Below are positions 35,057 to 43,450 of a stretch of 64,000 bases of DNA, piece by piece. The translations under genes were made by a program, and so were the position numbers. A model generated the notes under the pieces. That model made no database searches and was not told the DNA's origin. It was given only the letters and a program-made list of their open reading frames with translations. The stretch's first letter is position 1; every line of letters begins with the position of its first letter. The DNA is from Streptoverticillium olivoreticuli subsp. olivoreticuli (GTDB lineage: Bacteria; Actinomycetota; Actinomycetes; Streptomycetales; Streptomycetaceae). Location: positions 5,192,001 to 5,256,000 of the forward strand of contig NZ_CP031455.1 in NCBI RefSeq assembly GCF_003391135.1, written 5' to 3'.

Positions 35057-37077
35057 GCGCCGGTATTTTTCCCCTGTCCCGCCCCTTCCCGCAGCGTCGA
35101 TCTGCGGCTCCGCCGCGTGCGGGGGAGACCCCCGGACCCCCGACAGGCCGTCTGGCGCTTGCCGCGCTGCTCCTCGCCACCGGCGTTCTCTATCTCTGGA
35201 ATCTCAGCGCCTCCGGCTACGCGAACCAGTTCTACGCCGCCGCCACGCAAGCGGGCAGCGCCAGTTGGAAGGCGTTCTTCTTCGGGTCCTCCGACGCCGC
35301 GAACGCGATCACCGTCGACAAGCCGCCCGCCTCGCTCTGGCCGATGGGGCTGTCCGTGCGGGTCTTCGGGCTGAGCTCCTGGGCGATCCTGGTGCCCGAG
35401 GTGCTCATGGGAGTGGCCACGGTCGGCGTGCTGTACGCGACCGTACGCCGTTCCTTCGGCCGGGCGGCCGGGCTTCTGGCGGGAGCGGTCCTCGCGGTCA
35501 CCCCCGTCGCCGCGCTGATGTTCCGCTTCGACAACCCCGACGCCCTGCTCTGCCTGCTGATGGTGTGCGCGGTCGCCTGCGTGCTGCGCGCGCTGGAGGG
35601 GGCGCGCACGCGGTGGCTGCTGCTCGCGGCCCTCTGCTTCGGTCTCGGCTTCCTGACGAAGACGCTCCAGGCGTGGCTGATCCTTCCGGCCCTCGCCCTG
35701 CTGTACGCGTTCTGCGCGCCGGCCGCGCCCCTGCGCCGGGTGCGCCAACTGCTGCTCGCGGGGCTCGTCCTGGTGGTGTCGGGCGGCTGGTGGGTCGCGG
35801 CCGTGGAGCTGTGGCCCGCGTCCTCCCGTCCGTACATCGGCGGCTCGCAGCACAACAGCTTCCTGGAACTGACCTTCGGCTACAACGGCCTCGGGCGCAT
35901 CGACGGCAATGAGACCGGCAGCGTCGGCGGGGGCGGCGGTCCGGGCGGCGGCCGGTGGGGGGACACGGGTCTCACCCGGATGTTCAACGCCTCCACGGGC
36001 GGCCAGATCTCCTGGCTGCTGCCCGCCGCGCTGGTGCTGCTGGTGGCCGCTCTGTGGCTGCTGCGGCGCGCGGCGCGACGGCCGGGGGACGACGGCAGGC
36101 GGCTCGCGTTCCTCGCCTGGGGCGGCGCCCTGTCGATGACCTTCGCGGTCTTCAGCTTCATGTCCGGGATCTTCCACGAGTACTACACCGTCGCGCTCGC
36201 CCCGTACGTGGCCGCCCTCGTCGCCATGGGCGCGGCCCTGTTGTGGGAGCGCCGCGCGCACGCGCTGCTGTCCCTGGTGACGGTGGGCACGGCGGGCTGG
36301 GCGTACGTCCTGCTGGACCGCACCCCGCACTGGCTGCCCTGGCTGAAGTGGGCGGTGCTCGCGGCGGGCGTCCTCGCGGGCGGTGCGCTGCTGCTCGTAC
36401 GGCGGACGGGCAAGGGGTTCGCGCGGGGCGCGGCGGTGCTGGCGGCGGGAAGCGCGCTGGCGGCCCCGTTCGCGTACACGCTGAACACCGTGAACACCGC
36501 GCACGGCGGGTCGATCGTGACGGCCGGACCGGCGGGCGCGCGCGGGCACTTCGGGCAGGGGGCGCGCTCCCGGCCGGGGAAGCCGGGCGACGAGCGGCCG
36601 ATCGGCTTCCCGGGCACCGGCGGTCCCGGCGCTCCCGGTGGTCCCGGCGGCGGGCGGTCCGGTTGGCCGGGCGGGCCCGGTGGGGCGGGCGGCATGGGCG
36701 GACTGCTCGGCGGCCAGAAGGTGTCCGCCGCCGCGGCCGCCGCGCTGAAGCGGGACGCCGGGAGCTACACCTGGGCCGCTGCCGCCGTCGGATCGCAGAA
36801 CGCCGCGAGCTACCAACTCGCCACGCAGGTACCGGTGATGTCCGTGGGCGGCTTCAACGGCAGCGACCCGTCGCCGACGCTCCGGCAGTTCCAGGCGTAT
36901 GTGAAGGCGGGGAAGGTGCACTGGTTCATCGCCTCCGGGGAGTCGCGCGGCGGCGGCCGGGGCGGTGGCCGCGAGGCGCGTGGGCACTCGGCGGAGATCT
37001 CGTCCTGGGTGGCGGCGCACTTCGCGAAGGTGACGGTCGGCACGGCCACGTTCTACGACCTGACCAAGGCCCGATAA
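35053..37077 (+). CDS. GT39/ArnT-like membrane glycosyltransferase
   Basis: A 674-residue multi-spanning glycosyltransferase of the PMT/ArnT family. The N-terminal membrane core has the catalytic-loop pattern SDAANAITVDKPPASLWPMGL and many helices. After about residue 480 a Gly/Pro-rich linker (PGAPGGPGGGRSG-like) leads to a soluble C-terminal domain (SYTWAAAAVGSQNAASYQLA, VMSVGGFNGSDPSPTL, KVHWFIASG). It probably transfers a sugar from the polyprenyl-phosphate donor made by its partner. The likely start is TTG 35053, overlapping the upstream stop (TTGA). The first about 35 residues are encoded by a degenerate intergenic repeat. Confidence 0.85.
   Translation: MSAGIFPLSRPFPQRRSAAPPRAGETPGPPTGRLALAALLLATGVLYLWNLSASGYANQFYAAATQAGSASWKAFFFGSSDAANAITVDKPPASLWPMGLSVRVFGLSSWAILVPEVLMGVATVGVLYATVRRSFGRAAGLLAGAVLAVTPVAALMFRFDNPDALLCLLMVCAVACVLRALEGARTRWLLLAALCFGLGFLTKTLQAWLILPALALLYAFCAPAAPLRRVRQLLLAGLVLVVSGGWWVAAVELWPASSRPYIGGSQHNSFLELTFGYNGLGRIDGNETGSVGGGGGPGGGRWGDTGLTRMFNASTGGQISWLLPAALVLLVAALWLLRRAARRPGDDGRRLAFLAWGGALSMTFAVFSFMSGIFHEYYTVALAPYVAALVAMGAALLWERRAHALLSLVTVGTAGWAYVLLDRTPHWLPWLKWAVLAAGVLAGGALLLVRRTGKGFARGAAVLAAGSALAAPFAYTLNTVNTAHGGSIVTAGPAGARGHFGQGARSRPGKPGDERPIGFPGTGGPGAPGGPGGGRSGWPGGPGGAGGMGGLLGGQKVSAAAAAALKRDAGSYTWAAAAVGSQNAASYQLATQVPVMSVGGFNGSDPSPTLRQFQAYVKAGKVHWFIASGESRGGGRGGGREARGHSAEISSWVAAHFAKVTVGTATFYDLTKAR
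35065..35140. repeat. Degenerate intergenic repeat, copy D, in the GT39 5' coding region
   Basis: tttttcccctgtcccgcccc, ttcccgcagcg, ctgcggctccgccgcgtgcg and gggggagacccccggacccc follow the order of the repeat family with altered loops. It is read in frame as the N-terminal tail of the glycosyltransferase. Confidence 0.6.
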
Positions 37078-37104
37078 AAAGCTGTTGTACAGCGTAGAGC
37101 GACT

Positions 37105-37146
37105 CTTGTACGGTGTACGACGACAGCCAGTCGTACACCGTACAAG
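37105..37146. promoter_or_regulatory. Perfect 17-bp inverted repeat operator before MFS gene
   Basis: cttgtacggtgtacgac (37105-37121) is the exact inverse of gtcgtacaccgtacaag (37130-37146), with an 8-bp spacer. It ends 9 bp before the GTG start and covers the ribosome site region. A further ttgtac half-site lies near 37085. It is a strong candidate repressor site, most simply for the TetR encoded at 38913. Confidence 0.8.
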
Positions 37147-37155
37147 GGGGGCCGT

Positions 37156-38661
37156 GTGACCGCCACGACCATGAACACTTCCGACGCCACCGGGCAACGA
37201 CCCGAGCGCAATCCGGCCCGTTGGGTCATCCTCGGCGTCATCTGCCTCGCGCAGCTCACCGTCCTCCTGGACAACACGATCCTGACCGTGGCGGTCCCCT
37301 CCCTCACCGAGGAACTCGGCGCCTCCACCGCGGACGTGCAGTGGATGATGAACGCCTATTCGCTGGTGCAGGCGGGACTGCTGCTCGCCGCGGGCAACGC
37401 CGCGGACCGCTACGGCCGCAAGAAGATGCTGGCCACCGGGCTCGCCCTGTTCGGGATCGGCTCGCTCGTGGCCGGGCTCGCCCAGTCCACCGCGCAACTG
37501 ATCGCCGCCCGCGCGGGCATGGGCATAGGCGGGGCGCTGCTGATGACCACGACGCTCGCCGTCGTCGTCCAGGTCTTCGACGACGAGGAGCGCACCAAGG
37601 CGATCGGCCTGTGGGGCGGGGTGAGCTCGCTCGGGTTCGCCGCCGGGCCGCTCATCGGCGGCGCGCTGCTCAACCACTTCTGGTGGGGCTCGATCTTCCT
37701 GATCAACCTGCCGGTGGCGCTGGTCGGCCTGGTGGCCGTCCTCAAGCTCGTGCCCGAGTCGAAGAACCCGTCCGGCGACCGGCCGGACCTCCTCGGCGCG
37801 CTCCTCTCCACGGTCGGCATGTCCGGCATCACCTTCGCGATCATCTCCGGCCCCGTCCACGGCTGGACCTCCGGACGGGTGGTGACCGCGGCTCTCATCG
37901 GTGCGGCCGCGCTCACCGCCTTCGCCCTGTGGGAGCGGCGCATTCCGTTCCCGATGCTGGACATGACCTTCTTCCGCAACAGCCGGTTCGTGGGCGCCGT
38001 CGCGGGCGGCATCCTGGTGGCCTTCGGGATGGGCGGCTCGTTCTTCCTGCTCACGCAGCACCTCCAGCTCGTCCTCGGCTACGACCCGCTGCAGACGGGG
38101 CTGCGGATGACGCCGCTCGCGCTGGTGATCGTCGTCCTCAACCTCACGGGAGTGGGCGCCCGGCTGCTGCCCAAGGTGGGCACCCCCGTCGCCATCGCCG
38201 GAGGCATGGGCCTGCTCGCCGCGGGACTCGCGTCCATCGCGGTGCTCGGTGCGCACGGCTACGCGGGGATGTTCCTGGGCCTGGTGCTGATGGGTGTCGG
38301 CATCGCGCTCTCCATGCCGGCGATGGCCAACGCGATCATGTCCGCGATCCCGCCGGAGAAGGCGGGCGTGGGCGCGGGCGTCAACGGCACGCTCCAGGAG
38401 TCGGGCAACGGCCTGGGCGTGGCGGTGCTGGGCGCCGTCCTCAACTCCCGCTTCGCGGCGCTGGTCCCCGCGGTGGCGGCGGGGGCGGGGTCCCTCCCGG
38501 CGGCGCTCTCGCGGGCTTCGTCCGCGGCCGACCGGGCGGAGATCCGGGACGCGTTCGCCTCCGGCGTGCAGGCGAGTCAGCTGGTGGGGGCGGCGGCGGT
38601 GCTGGCGGGTGGCGTTGTCGCGGCGATCCTGCTGCGCAGGGCGGAGCGCGCTTCGGGGTGA
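37156..38661 (+). CDS. MFS drug-efflux transporter (DHA2/EmrB-QacA type)
   Basis: A 501-residue, 14-helix major facilitator of the DHA2 family. Motif D1-like LLDNTILTVAVPSL lies in helix 1, motif A GNAADRYGRKKM between helices 2 and 3, motif B-like LIAARAGMGIGGALLM, and motif C GFAAGPLIGGALL in helix 5. It exports hydrophobic drugs by proton antiport. The GTG at 37156 follows AAGGGGGG. A long perfect palindrome sits in the promoter, and a TetR gene follows downstream on the same strand, the usual arrangement for inducible efflux. Confidence 0.92.
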   Translation: MTATTMNTSDATGQRPERNPARWVILGVICLAQLTVLLDNTILTVAVPSLTEELGASTADVQWMMNAYSLVQAGLLLAAGNAADRYGRKKMLATGLALFGIGSLVAGLAQSTAQLIAARAGMGIGGALLMTTTLAVVVQVFDDEERTKAIGLWGGVSSLGFAAGPLIGGALLNHFWWGSIFLINLPVALVGLVAVLKLVPESKNPSGDRPDLLGALLSTVGMSGITFAIISGPVHGWTSGRVVTAALIGAAALTAFALWERRIPFPMLDMTFFRNSRFVGAVAGGILVAFGMGGSFFLLTQHLQLVLGYDPLQTGLRMTPLALVIVVLNLTGVGARLLPKVGTPVAIAGGMGLLAAGLASIAVLGAHGYAGMFLGLVLMGVGIALSMPAMANAIMSAIPPEKAGVGAGVNGTLQESGNGLGVAVLGAVLNSRFAALVPAVAAGAGSLPAALSRASSAADRAEIRDAFASGVQASQLVGAAAVLAGGVVAAILLRRAERASG

Positions 38662-38687
38662 CCGGGGCCCGGGTGCGGGTCCGCTGC

Positions 38688-38860
38688 CGCCTGCGGCGGG
38701 CTTTCCCCCACCCCGCCCCTTCCCGAAACTGGGGCTTCGCCCCAGACCCCGAAAGCGGCTGCGCCGCTTGTCCTCAAACGCCGGACGGGCTGAACAACTC
38801 AGCCCGTCCGGCGTTTGAGGACGCGGCCGCAGGCCGCTCCCACCGCAGGCGCAGTGGACC
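38688..38860. repeat. Intergenic repeat, copy E, with inverted second end
   Basis: This is a full copy whose terminal block is followed by its own inverted copy. The 23-bp arms at 38771-38793 and 38799-38821 are perfectly complementary around acaac, making a strong hairpin after the MFS stop. Outer parts (gcggctgcgccgcttg versus acgcggccgcaggccgc) are partly complementary too. Confidence 0.9.
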
Positions 38861-38912
38861 CGCACCCCCCAACTAGCATTCCGTACGTATCACCCGTAAG
38901 AAAGGGAATCGC

Positions 38913-39674
38913 ATGGCGAGCAGCAGTCGCACGGACAGCCCGCAGGCCAGCGTGTGGCTGGCCGGGAAGCCGGTTCCGAAGCGGAAGGGGGAGGCGGAGG
39001 GCGGCGCGCTCGATCTGGAGCGGATCGTGGCCGCCACGATCCGGCTGCTGGACGCCGAGGGGCTCGCGAAGTTCTCGATGCGGCGGCTCGCCGCCGAGCT
39101 CGGGGTGACCGCCATGTCCGTCTATTGGTACGTCGACACCAAGGACGACCTCCTGGAGATCGTCCTCGACGGGATCAACGGCGCGATGGTGGTCCCCGAC
39201 GTCTCCGACGAGGACGCGGACTGGCGCGACCAACTGCGCCTCCTCGCCCTGGAGTACCGGAAGATGCTCTCCGCCCACTCCTGGGTCACCCAGCTGCTGA
39301 GCCGGTATCTCAACGTCGGGCCGCGCTCGATGGTCTTCTCCAACGCCTGCCTGGTCGTCGTCCGGCGCAGCGGTGTGGGGGAGGAGCGGATCACCGGGGC
39401 GCTGTCGGCCGTCTTCCAGTTCGTCTACGGCTTCTGCACGGTCCAGGGCATTTTCGAGGAGCGGGCCCGTGCCTCGGGCCTGTCCGAGGACGCCTACTTC
39501 AAGCAGATCATGGCCCAGATCGCGGTCCGCGACGACTTCAAGGAGTCGTTCAAGGAGGCTGCCGACCTGGTGGAGTCGCAGGGCGGCCTGACCTTGACGG
39601 AACGCCGCGAACGGGACTTCGCCTACGCCCTGGAGACGGTGATCGCGGGCATCGAGGCCATGCGCGACCGCTGA
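38913..39674 (+). CDS. TetR-family repressor (TetR_C type), likely regulator of the upstream MFS
   Basis: A 253-residue TetR-type regulator. The helix-turn-helix (about 30-80) reads LDLERIVAATIRLLDAEGL, then MRRLAAELGVTAMSVYWYVDTKDDLLEIVLD. The C-terminal half is of the tetracycline-repressor-like class (DWRDQLRLLALEYRKMLSAH, FVYGFCTVQGIFEERARASG). AAAGGGAA precedes the ATG at 38913. It lies 251 bp after the MFS gene, which carries a perfect palindromic operator; I infer that this protein binds there. No copy of that palindrome is seen before its own gene. Confidence 0.88.
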   Translation: MASSSRTDSPQASVWLAGKPVPKRKGEAEGGALDLERIVAATIRLLDAEGLAKFSMRRLAAELGVTAMSVYWYVDTKDDLLEIVLDGINGAMVVPDVSDEDADWRDQLRLLALEYRKMLSAHSWVTQLLSRYLNVGPRSMVFSNACLVVVRRSGVGEERITGALSAVFQFVYGFCTVQGIFEERARASGLSEDAYFKQIMAQIAVRDDFKESFKEAADLVESQGGLTLTERRERDFAYALETVIAGIEAMRDR

Positions 39675-39843
39675 CCCGCCGCGTACGGCAGAGCCCCGGT
39701 GGTGGCGCGCAGGCCGTCCCCTGCCTTTGCGCGCGCCGTCACCGGGGCTCGTCGTCCGGGACCGTTCATGCCGTTCCGGTCCCGGCTTCCGCCGGCGGGG
39801 GCACGACTCCGCTCGTGCCGTACCCCCGCCGCCGGGGTCTGTG

Positions 39844-41490
39844 TCAGCCGGCCTGTGCGGCCGGCTCGGTGTCCGCCGCGGACGTGGACCCGGAGGCCGC
39901 CGCCTGCGTACCGGACTTGCTCTTCAGCGCGACCTCCTTGATGAAGAGGGTCACGATGAAGGCCAGCAGCGCGCAGGGCGCCGCGTAGAGGAAGACGTCG
40001 CCGACGCCGTGTCCGTACGCGCTCTCGAAGACCTGCCGGATCGGGGCGGGCATGTCGGACAGCTTGGGGATGCCGCCGCCGGAGCCGCCCTTGCCGAGGG
40101 CCGCCGCGGCCTTCGGGCCGAGGGCGGTGATGCCGTCCTTGACGTAGTCCGGGACCCGGTTGGCGAAGACCGCGCCGAGCGCCGAGACGCCGACCGCACC
40201 GCCGAGGGAGCGGAAGAAGGTGACGACGGAGCTGGCGGCGCCGAGGTCCTGCGGGGCGACCTGGTTCTGCGCGGCGAGCACGAGGTTCTGCATCATCATG
40301 CCCATGCCGAGGCCGACCAGGGCCATGTAGATCGCCAGGTGCCAGTACGGGGTGTCGTAGCGCATCGTGCCGAGCAGGCCCAGGCCCGCCGTCAGCAGCA
40401 CACCACCGGAGACCAGCCACGCCTTCCAGCGGCCCGTCTTGGTGATGATCTGGCCCGAGACGGTCGACGAGATGAACAGGCCGCCGATCATCGGGATCGT
40501 CATCACGCCGGACATCGTCGGCGTCTTGCCGCGGGCGAGCTGGAAGTACTGCGAGAAGAAGACGGTGCCGCTGAACATCGCGACGCCGACGAAGAGGCTC
40601 GCGATCGAGGCGAGGGAGATCGTCTTGTTGCGGAACAGCCGCAGCGGGATGATCGGCTCCGCCGCCTTGGACTCGACGAGGACGAAGAGCGCGCCGAGCG
40701 CGATCGAGCCGCCGACCATGACGTAGGTCTGCCAGGAGATCCAGTCGTAGTTCTTGCCGGCCAGGGTCACCCAGATCAGCAGCAGGGTGACGGAGGCGCT
40801 GATGAAGAACGCGCCCAGCCAGTCGACCTTGACGTCCCGCTTCACGACCGGGAGCTTCAGGGTCTTCTGGAGCACGATCAGCGCGATGATCGCGAAGGGC
40901 ACACCGACGTAGAAGCACCAGCGCCAGCCGAGCCAGTCGGTGTCGGTGATGACGCCGCCGAGCAGCGGGCCGCCGACCGTGGCGACGGCGAAGGTGGCGC
41001 CGAGGTAGCCGCTGTAACGCCCGCGCTCACGCGGGGAGATCATCGCGGCCATGACGATCTGGGCGAGGGCCGAGAGACCGCCGACGCCGATGCCCTGGAC
41101 GACCCGGCAGGCGATCAGCGTGCCCGTGTTCTGGGAGAGACCGGCCACGACGGAACCACCGACGTAGACGATCAGGGCTATCTGGACCAGCAGCTTCTTG
41201 CTGAAGAGGTCCGAGAGCTTGCCCCAGAGCGGGGTGGACGCGGTCATCGCCAGCAGCGAGGCCGTGACCACCCAGGTCAGGGAGGACTGGCTGCCGTGCA
41301 GATCGTGGATGATCTCCGGCAGCGCGTTGGAGACGATCGTCGACGACAGGATCGCGACGAACATGCCGAGCAGCAGCCCGGACAGCGCCTCCATGATCTG
41401 GCGGTGCGTCATGGGGGCGGCGTCGGAGCCGGAGTGGCCTCCGTGCTTGGTGTGTCCGCCCCCCACACCGGCGGGTGTGGTCTTGGCCAT
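39844..41490 (-). CDS. MFS drug-efflux transporter (DHA2/EmrB-QacA type)
   Basis: A 548-residue, 14-helix DHA2 transporter. It shows IVSNALPEIIHDLHG in the first loop, motif A GKLSDLFSKKLL, RVVQGIGVGGLSALAQIV, motif C-like ATVGGPLLGGVI, and a large C-terminal loop with LGKGGSGGGIPKLSDMPAPI between the last helices, common in Streptomyces members. The N-terminus has a His/Gly-rich leader (GGGHTKHGGHSG). The ATG at 41490 follows AAGGAAA. It is preceded by a MarR gene on the same strand, 67 bp apart, which probably controls it. Confidence 0.92.
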   Translation of the reverse strand: MAKTTPAGVGGGHTKHGGHSGSDAAPMTHRQIMEALSGLLLGMFVAILSSTIVSNALPEIIHDLHGSQSSLTWVVTASLLAMTASTPLWGKLSDLFSKKLLVQIALIVYVGGSVVAGLSQNTGTLIACRVVQGIGVGGLSALAQIVMAAMISPRERGRYSGYLGATFAVATVGGPLLGGVITDTDWLGWRWCFYVGVPFAIIALIVLQKTLKLPVVKRDVKVDWLGAFFISASVTLLLIWVTLAGKNYDWISWQTYVMVGGSIALGALFVLVESKAAEPIIPLRLFRNKTISLASIASLFVGVAMFSGTVFFSQYFQLARGKTPTMSGVMTIPMIGGLFISSTVSGQIITKTGRWKAWLVSGGVLLTAGLGLLGTMRYDTPYWHLAIYMALVGLGMGMMMQNLVLAAQNQVAPQDLGAASSVVTFFRSLGGAVGVSALGAVFANRVPDYVKDGITALGPKAAAALGKGGSGGGIPKLSDMPAPIRQVFESAYGHGVGDVFLYAAPCALLAFIVTLFIKEVALKSKSGTQAAASGSTSAADTEPAAQAG

Positions 41491-41557
41491 TGATTTCCTT
41501 ACTGCCGATGAGTGCGTGTGTGGGGTTGGTGCGGTCCGCGGGGCGCGGACCGCGGTT

Positions 41558-42007
41558 CTACGGCTGCGGAGCGCGCAGCCGGCAGCCGCCGAAGCTCTCG
41601 CGGAGCCGGCCCAACAGTTCGGTGAGCCGGGCGACGTCCTCGTCGGGCCAGTCGCTGAGGCAGGCGGCAAGTGCCCGGGTGTACCGGGCGGACACCTGCT
41701 CCAGCATCTCCACTCCCCGCGGGCTGATGCTGAGCAGCCGGGAGCGCTTGTCGAGGGGGTCGGGGTGCCGGTCCAGCCAGCCGCGCTCGGCCGCGTACGC
41801 GACGTGGCGGCTGGTCACCGACATGTCGATGCCCAGGAGTTCGGCCAGCTTGCTCATCCGGACCTCGCCGCACTGCTTGAGCAGCGCGAGCGTCATCGCC
41901 GACGCGGGCGGGCACTCCGGGGGGAGCACGCGGCTCAGGTCGCGCCGGACGGTGGCGACGGCCCCGAGCTGGCGGCTCAGTTCCTCGTACTGCTCCTGTG
42001 CGGCCAC
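41558..42007 (-). CDS. MarR-family regulator of the adjacent MFS gene
   Basis: A 149-residue MarR-type regulator. The winged helix-turn-helix covers about residues 35-100: SAMTLALLKQCGEVRMSKLAELLGIDMSVTSRHVAYAAERGWLDRH followed by the wing DPLDKRSRLLSISPRGVEML (given here as segments of one region). The GTG at 42007 is chosen because GGAGG lies 10 bp upstream (42018-42022); the GTG at 42016 would be too close to it. Two copies of a gttgct...ggcaa inverted repeat overlap its promoter, so it probably represses its own operon with the MFS gene, relieved by a drug ligand. Confidence 0.87.
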   Translation of the reverse strand: MAAQEQYEELSRQLGAVATVRRDLSRVLPPECPPASAMTLALLKQCGEVRMSKLAELLGIDMSVTSRHVAYAAERGWLDRHPDPLDKRSRLLSISPRGVEMLEQVSARYTRALAACLSDWPDEDVARLTELLGRLRESFGGCRLRAPQP

Positions 42008-42028
42008 TCGACGCACGCCTCCACTTCA

Positions 42029-42043
42029 GTTGCTCAGGGCAAC
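42029..42043. promoter_or_regulatory. MarR operator candidate 1
   Basis: gttgctcagggcaac, an inverted repeat (gttgc / gcaac), lies just downstream of the -10 region of the MarR-MFS promoter. Confidence 0.65.
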
Positions 42044-42044
42044 C

Positions 42045-42074
42045 ATAAGACCAGAACTTGGTTGCTGAAGGCAA
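42045..42074 (-). promoter_or_regulatory. Promoter of the MarR-MFS operon
   Basis: On the minus strand TTGCCT (42074-42069) and TCTTAT (42050-42045) are 18 bp apart, a fair match to a sigma-70-type -35/-10 pair. Both boxes are framed by the operator repeats. Confidence 0.55.
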
Positions 42075-42076
42075 AC
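42061..42076. promoter_or_regulatory. MarR operator candidate 2
   Basis: gttgctgaaggcaaac matches operator 1 at 12 of the first 15 positions and overlaps the -35 box. The centre-to-centre distance is about 32 bp, three helical turns. Confidence 0.62.
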
Positions 42077-42215
42077 GAAATGGGGGCCTTGCGGGTAAAG
42101 GAAACCTCAAGGTCTGCTCGGTGAGGTGTAAAGAGGCAGGTGGGGGGTGTGTGGATGCGCTTTGTGCGCGGCCCGGCGCGCGAAACCCGGGGCTCCTTCG
42201 CTAGGGTCCTGGCCT

Positions 42216-42461
42216 ATGGCCAACCCCCATCAGCACCCCCAGCAGAACCCCGAGGGCTACGACCCGGCGGGGAGCACCCAGATGTTCCGTGCGTTCGTGG
42301 ACGAGGGCCCCGGTGGGGGCGGTGGTGGTGGCGGGCGCGGTCGCGCGGCGGCGCGCGCGGCTGCGGCGCCGGCTTCCGGGTCGCGGGTCGGAGTCACTGC
42401 CGCTGTGATCGTGGCGATCGTGGTCGTGGTGGCGGCGGTGGCTTGGCTGGCGCTCAGTTAG
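42216..42461 (+). CDS. Small single-pass membrane protein, unknown
   Basis: An 81-residue protein. A Pro/Gln-rich start (MANPHQHPQQNPEGYDPAGS) leads to FRAFVDEG, a Gly-rich and Arg/Ala-rich stretch, and one C-terminal membrane helix (VGVTAAVIVAIVVVVAAVAW, about residues 58-78). It has the form of a tail-anchored protein facing the cytoplasm. The ATG at 42216 is the only good start; no strong ribosome site is seen. The family is common among Streptomyces small membrane proteins but has no assigned role. Confidence 0.6.
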   Translation: MANPHQHPQQNPEGYDPAGSTQMFRAFVDEGPGGGGGGGGRGRAAARAAAAPASGSRVGVTAAVIVAIVVVVAAVAWLALS

Positions 42462-42489
42462 TGACCCGGGGTGGGCGCGGGTTGTCGGC

Positions 42490-42691
42490 GCCTGCGGCGG
42501 GCTTTTTCCCCAGCCCCGCCCCTTCCCGAAACCGGGGAGACCCCGGACCCCCAAAGCGGCTGCGCCGCTTGTCCTCAAACGCCGGACGGGCTGGAAAACC
42601 AGCCCGTCCGGCGTTTGAGGACAGCGCGCGAAGCGTGCTTCGGGGTCTGGGGCGAAGCCCCAGTTTCGGGAAGGGGCGGGGCTGGGGAACA
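42490..42691. repeat. Intergenic repeat, copy F, two copies head to head
   Basis: Two elements in opposite orientation meet at 42595-42598, forming a 23-bp perfect stem (42572-42594 with 42599-42621) and a longer imperfect inverted repeat of about 200 bp. It lies between the stops of two convergent genes, where it should stop transcription from both sides. The ends are cctgcggcgggctttttccc and gaaggggcggggctgggg. Confidence 0.93.
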
Positions 42692-42693
42692 AG

Positions 42694-43383
42694 CTACGAC
42701 CACGTCGCCGCCGCCACCCGCGTTTCCACCCGCATACCCAACGGCACGCGCCACTCGTCCACGCACACCACCCACGCCCCTTCCACCGACCGCCCCGCCC
42801 CGATCGGCGCGGGCAGCGAGCGCGTGGAAGGGAGTGTCGCCCAGTCGATGCCGAGTGCGTCGATGACGTGCGTGCCGAAGGTGATCGTGCCCGCGGTGAT
42901 CGGTGGGCCGGCGGTGTTGGTGAAGGTCACGGTGACCTTTTCGCACCACCGGCGTCCGTCGGCGTCCGGCTCCCGGTGGGGGTCGCCGACGCGGAGGTCC
43001 GCCGGGCTGCTCGGGAGCGGGGCGGGAGTCGAGGGGCGCGACGGGCGTGAAGGGGCGGGTGTCGGCCTGGAGGGTGCGGGGCCGTGGGTCGCCGCGCGAG
43101 GGCTCGGGCCGGCCGAGGTCGTCGGCGGGCTCACGGGACTCGGCGGGGCCTTGGGCGGAGGCGGAGCCGAGGGTGCGTCGCTCGCGTCGTCCAGCGGGAT
43201 CAGCTCCACACCGCCCTTGGGCGGGACGGCGCCGTCGACGGACCGGGACGAGCCGGGTCCGGCGGCTCCCGTCGCGACATAGGCGTCACGGCCGCTGCCA
43301 CCGCATCCCGAGAGCAGGGCGCCCAGGGCGAGCGCGGCGGCCCCGGCGGAAGCGGAGGCGGAGACTAGTGTCTTCCGTCGCAT
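42694..43383 (-). CDS. Putative lipoprotein with Pro-rich linker
   Basis: A 229-residue exported protein. The signal peptide ends in a lipobox-like LLSGC (Cys27), so it is probably a lipoprotein. A Pro/Ser-rich linker (about 70-130) separates it from a C-terminal domain of about 100 residues (WCEKVTVTFTNTAGPPITAGTITFGTHVIDALGIDW, in segments) resembling beta-sandwich carbohydrate-binding or DUF-type modules that precede a WVVCVDEWRVPLG motif. The role is unknown. Its 3' end borders the inverted repeat at 42490-42691. Confidence 0.7.
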   Translation of the reverse strand: MRRKTLVSASASAGAAALALGALLSGCGGSGRDAYVATGAAGPGSSRSVDGAVPPKGGVELIPLDDASDAPSAPPPPKAPPSPVSPPTTSAGPSPRAATHGPAPSRPTPAPSRPSRPSTPAPLPSSPADLRVGDPHREPDADGRRWCEKVTVTFTNTAGPPITAGTITFGTHVIDALGIDWATLPSTRSLPAPIGAGRSVEGAWVVCVDEWRVPLGMRVETRVAAATWS

Positions 43384-43450
43384 CGGCCCAGTGTGGCTGA
43401 CGCGGCGTCAGGTGTACATATGGGTGGACGGTCCCCCGTTGATCCCGTCC

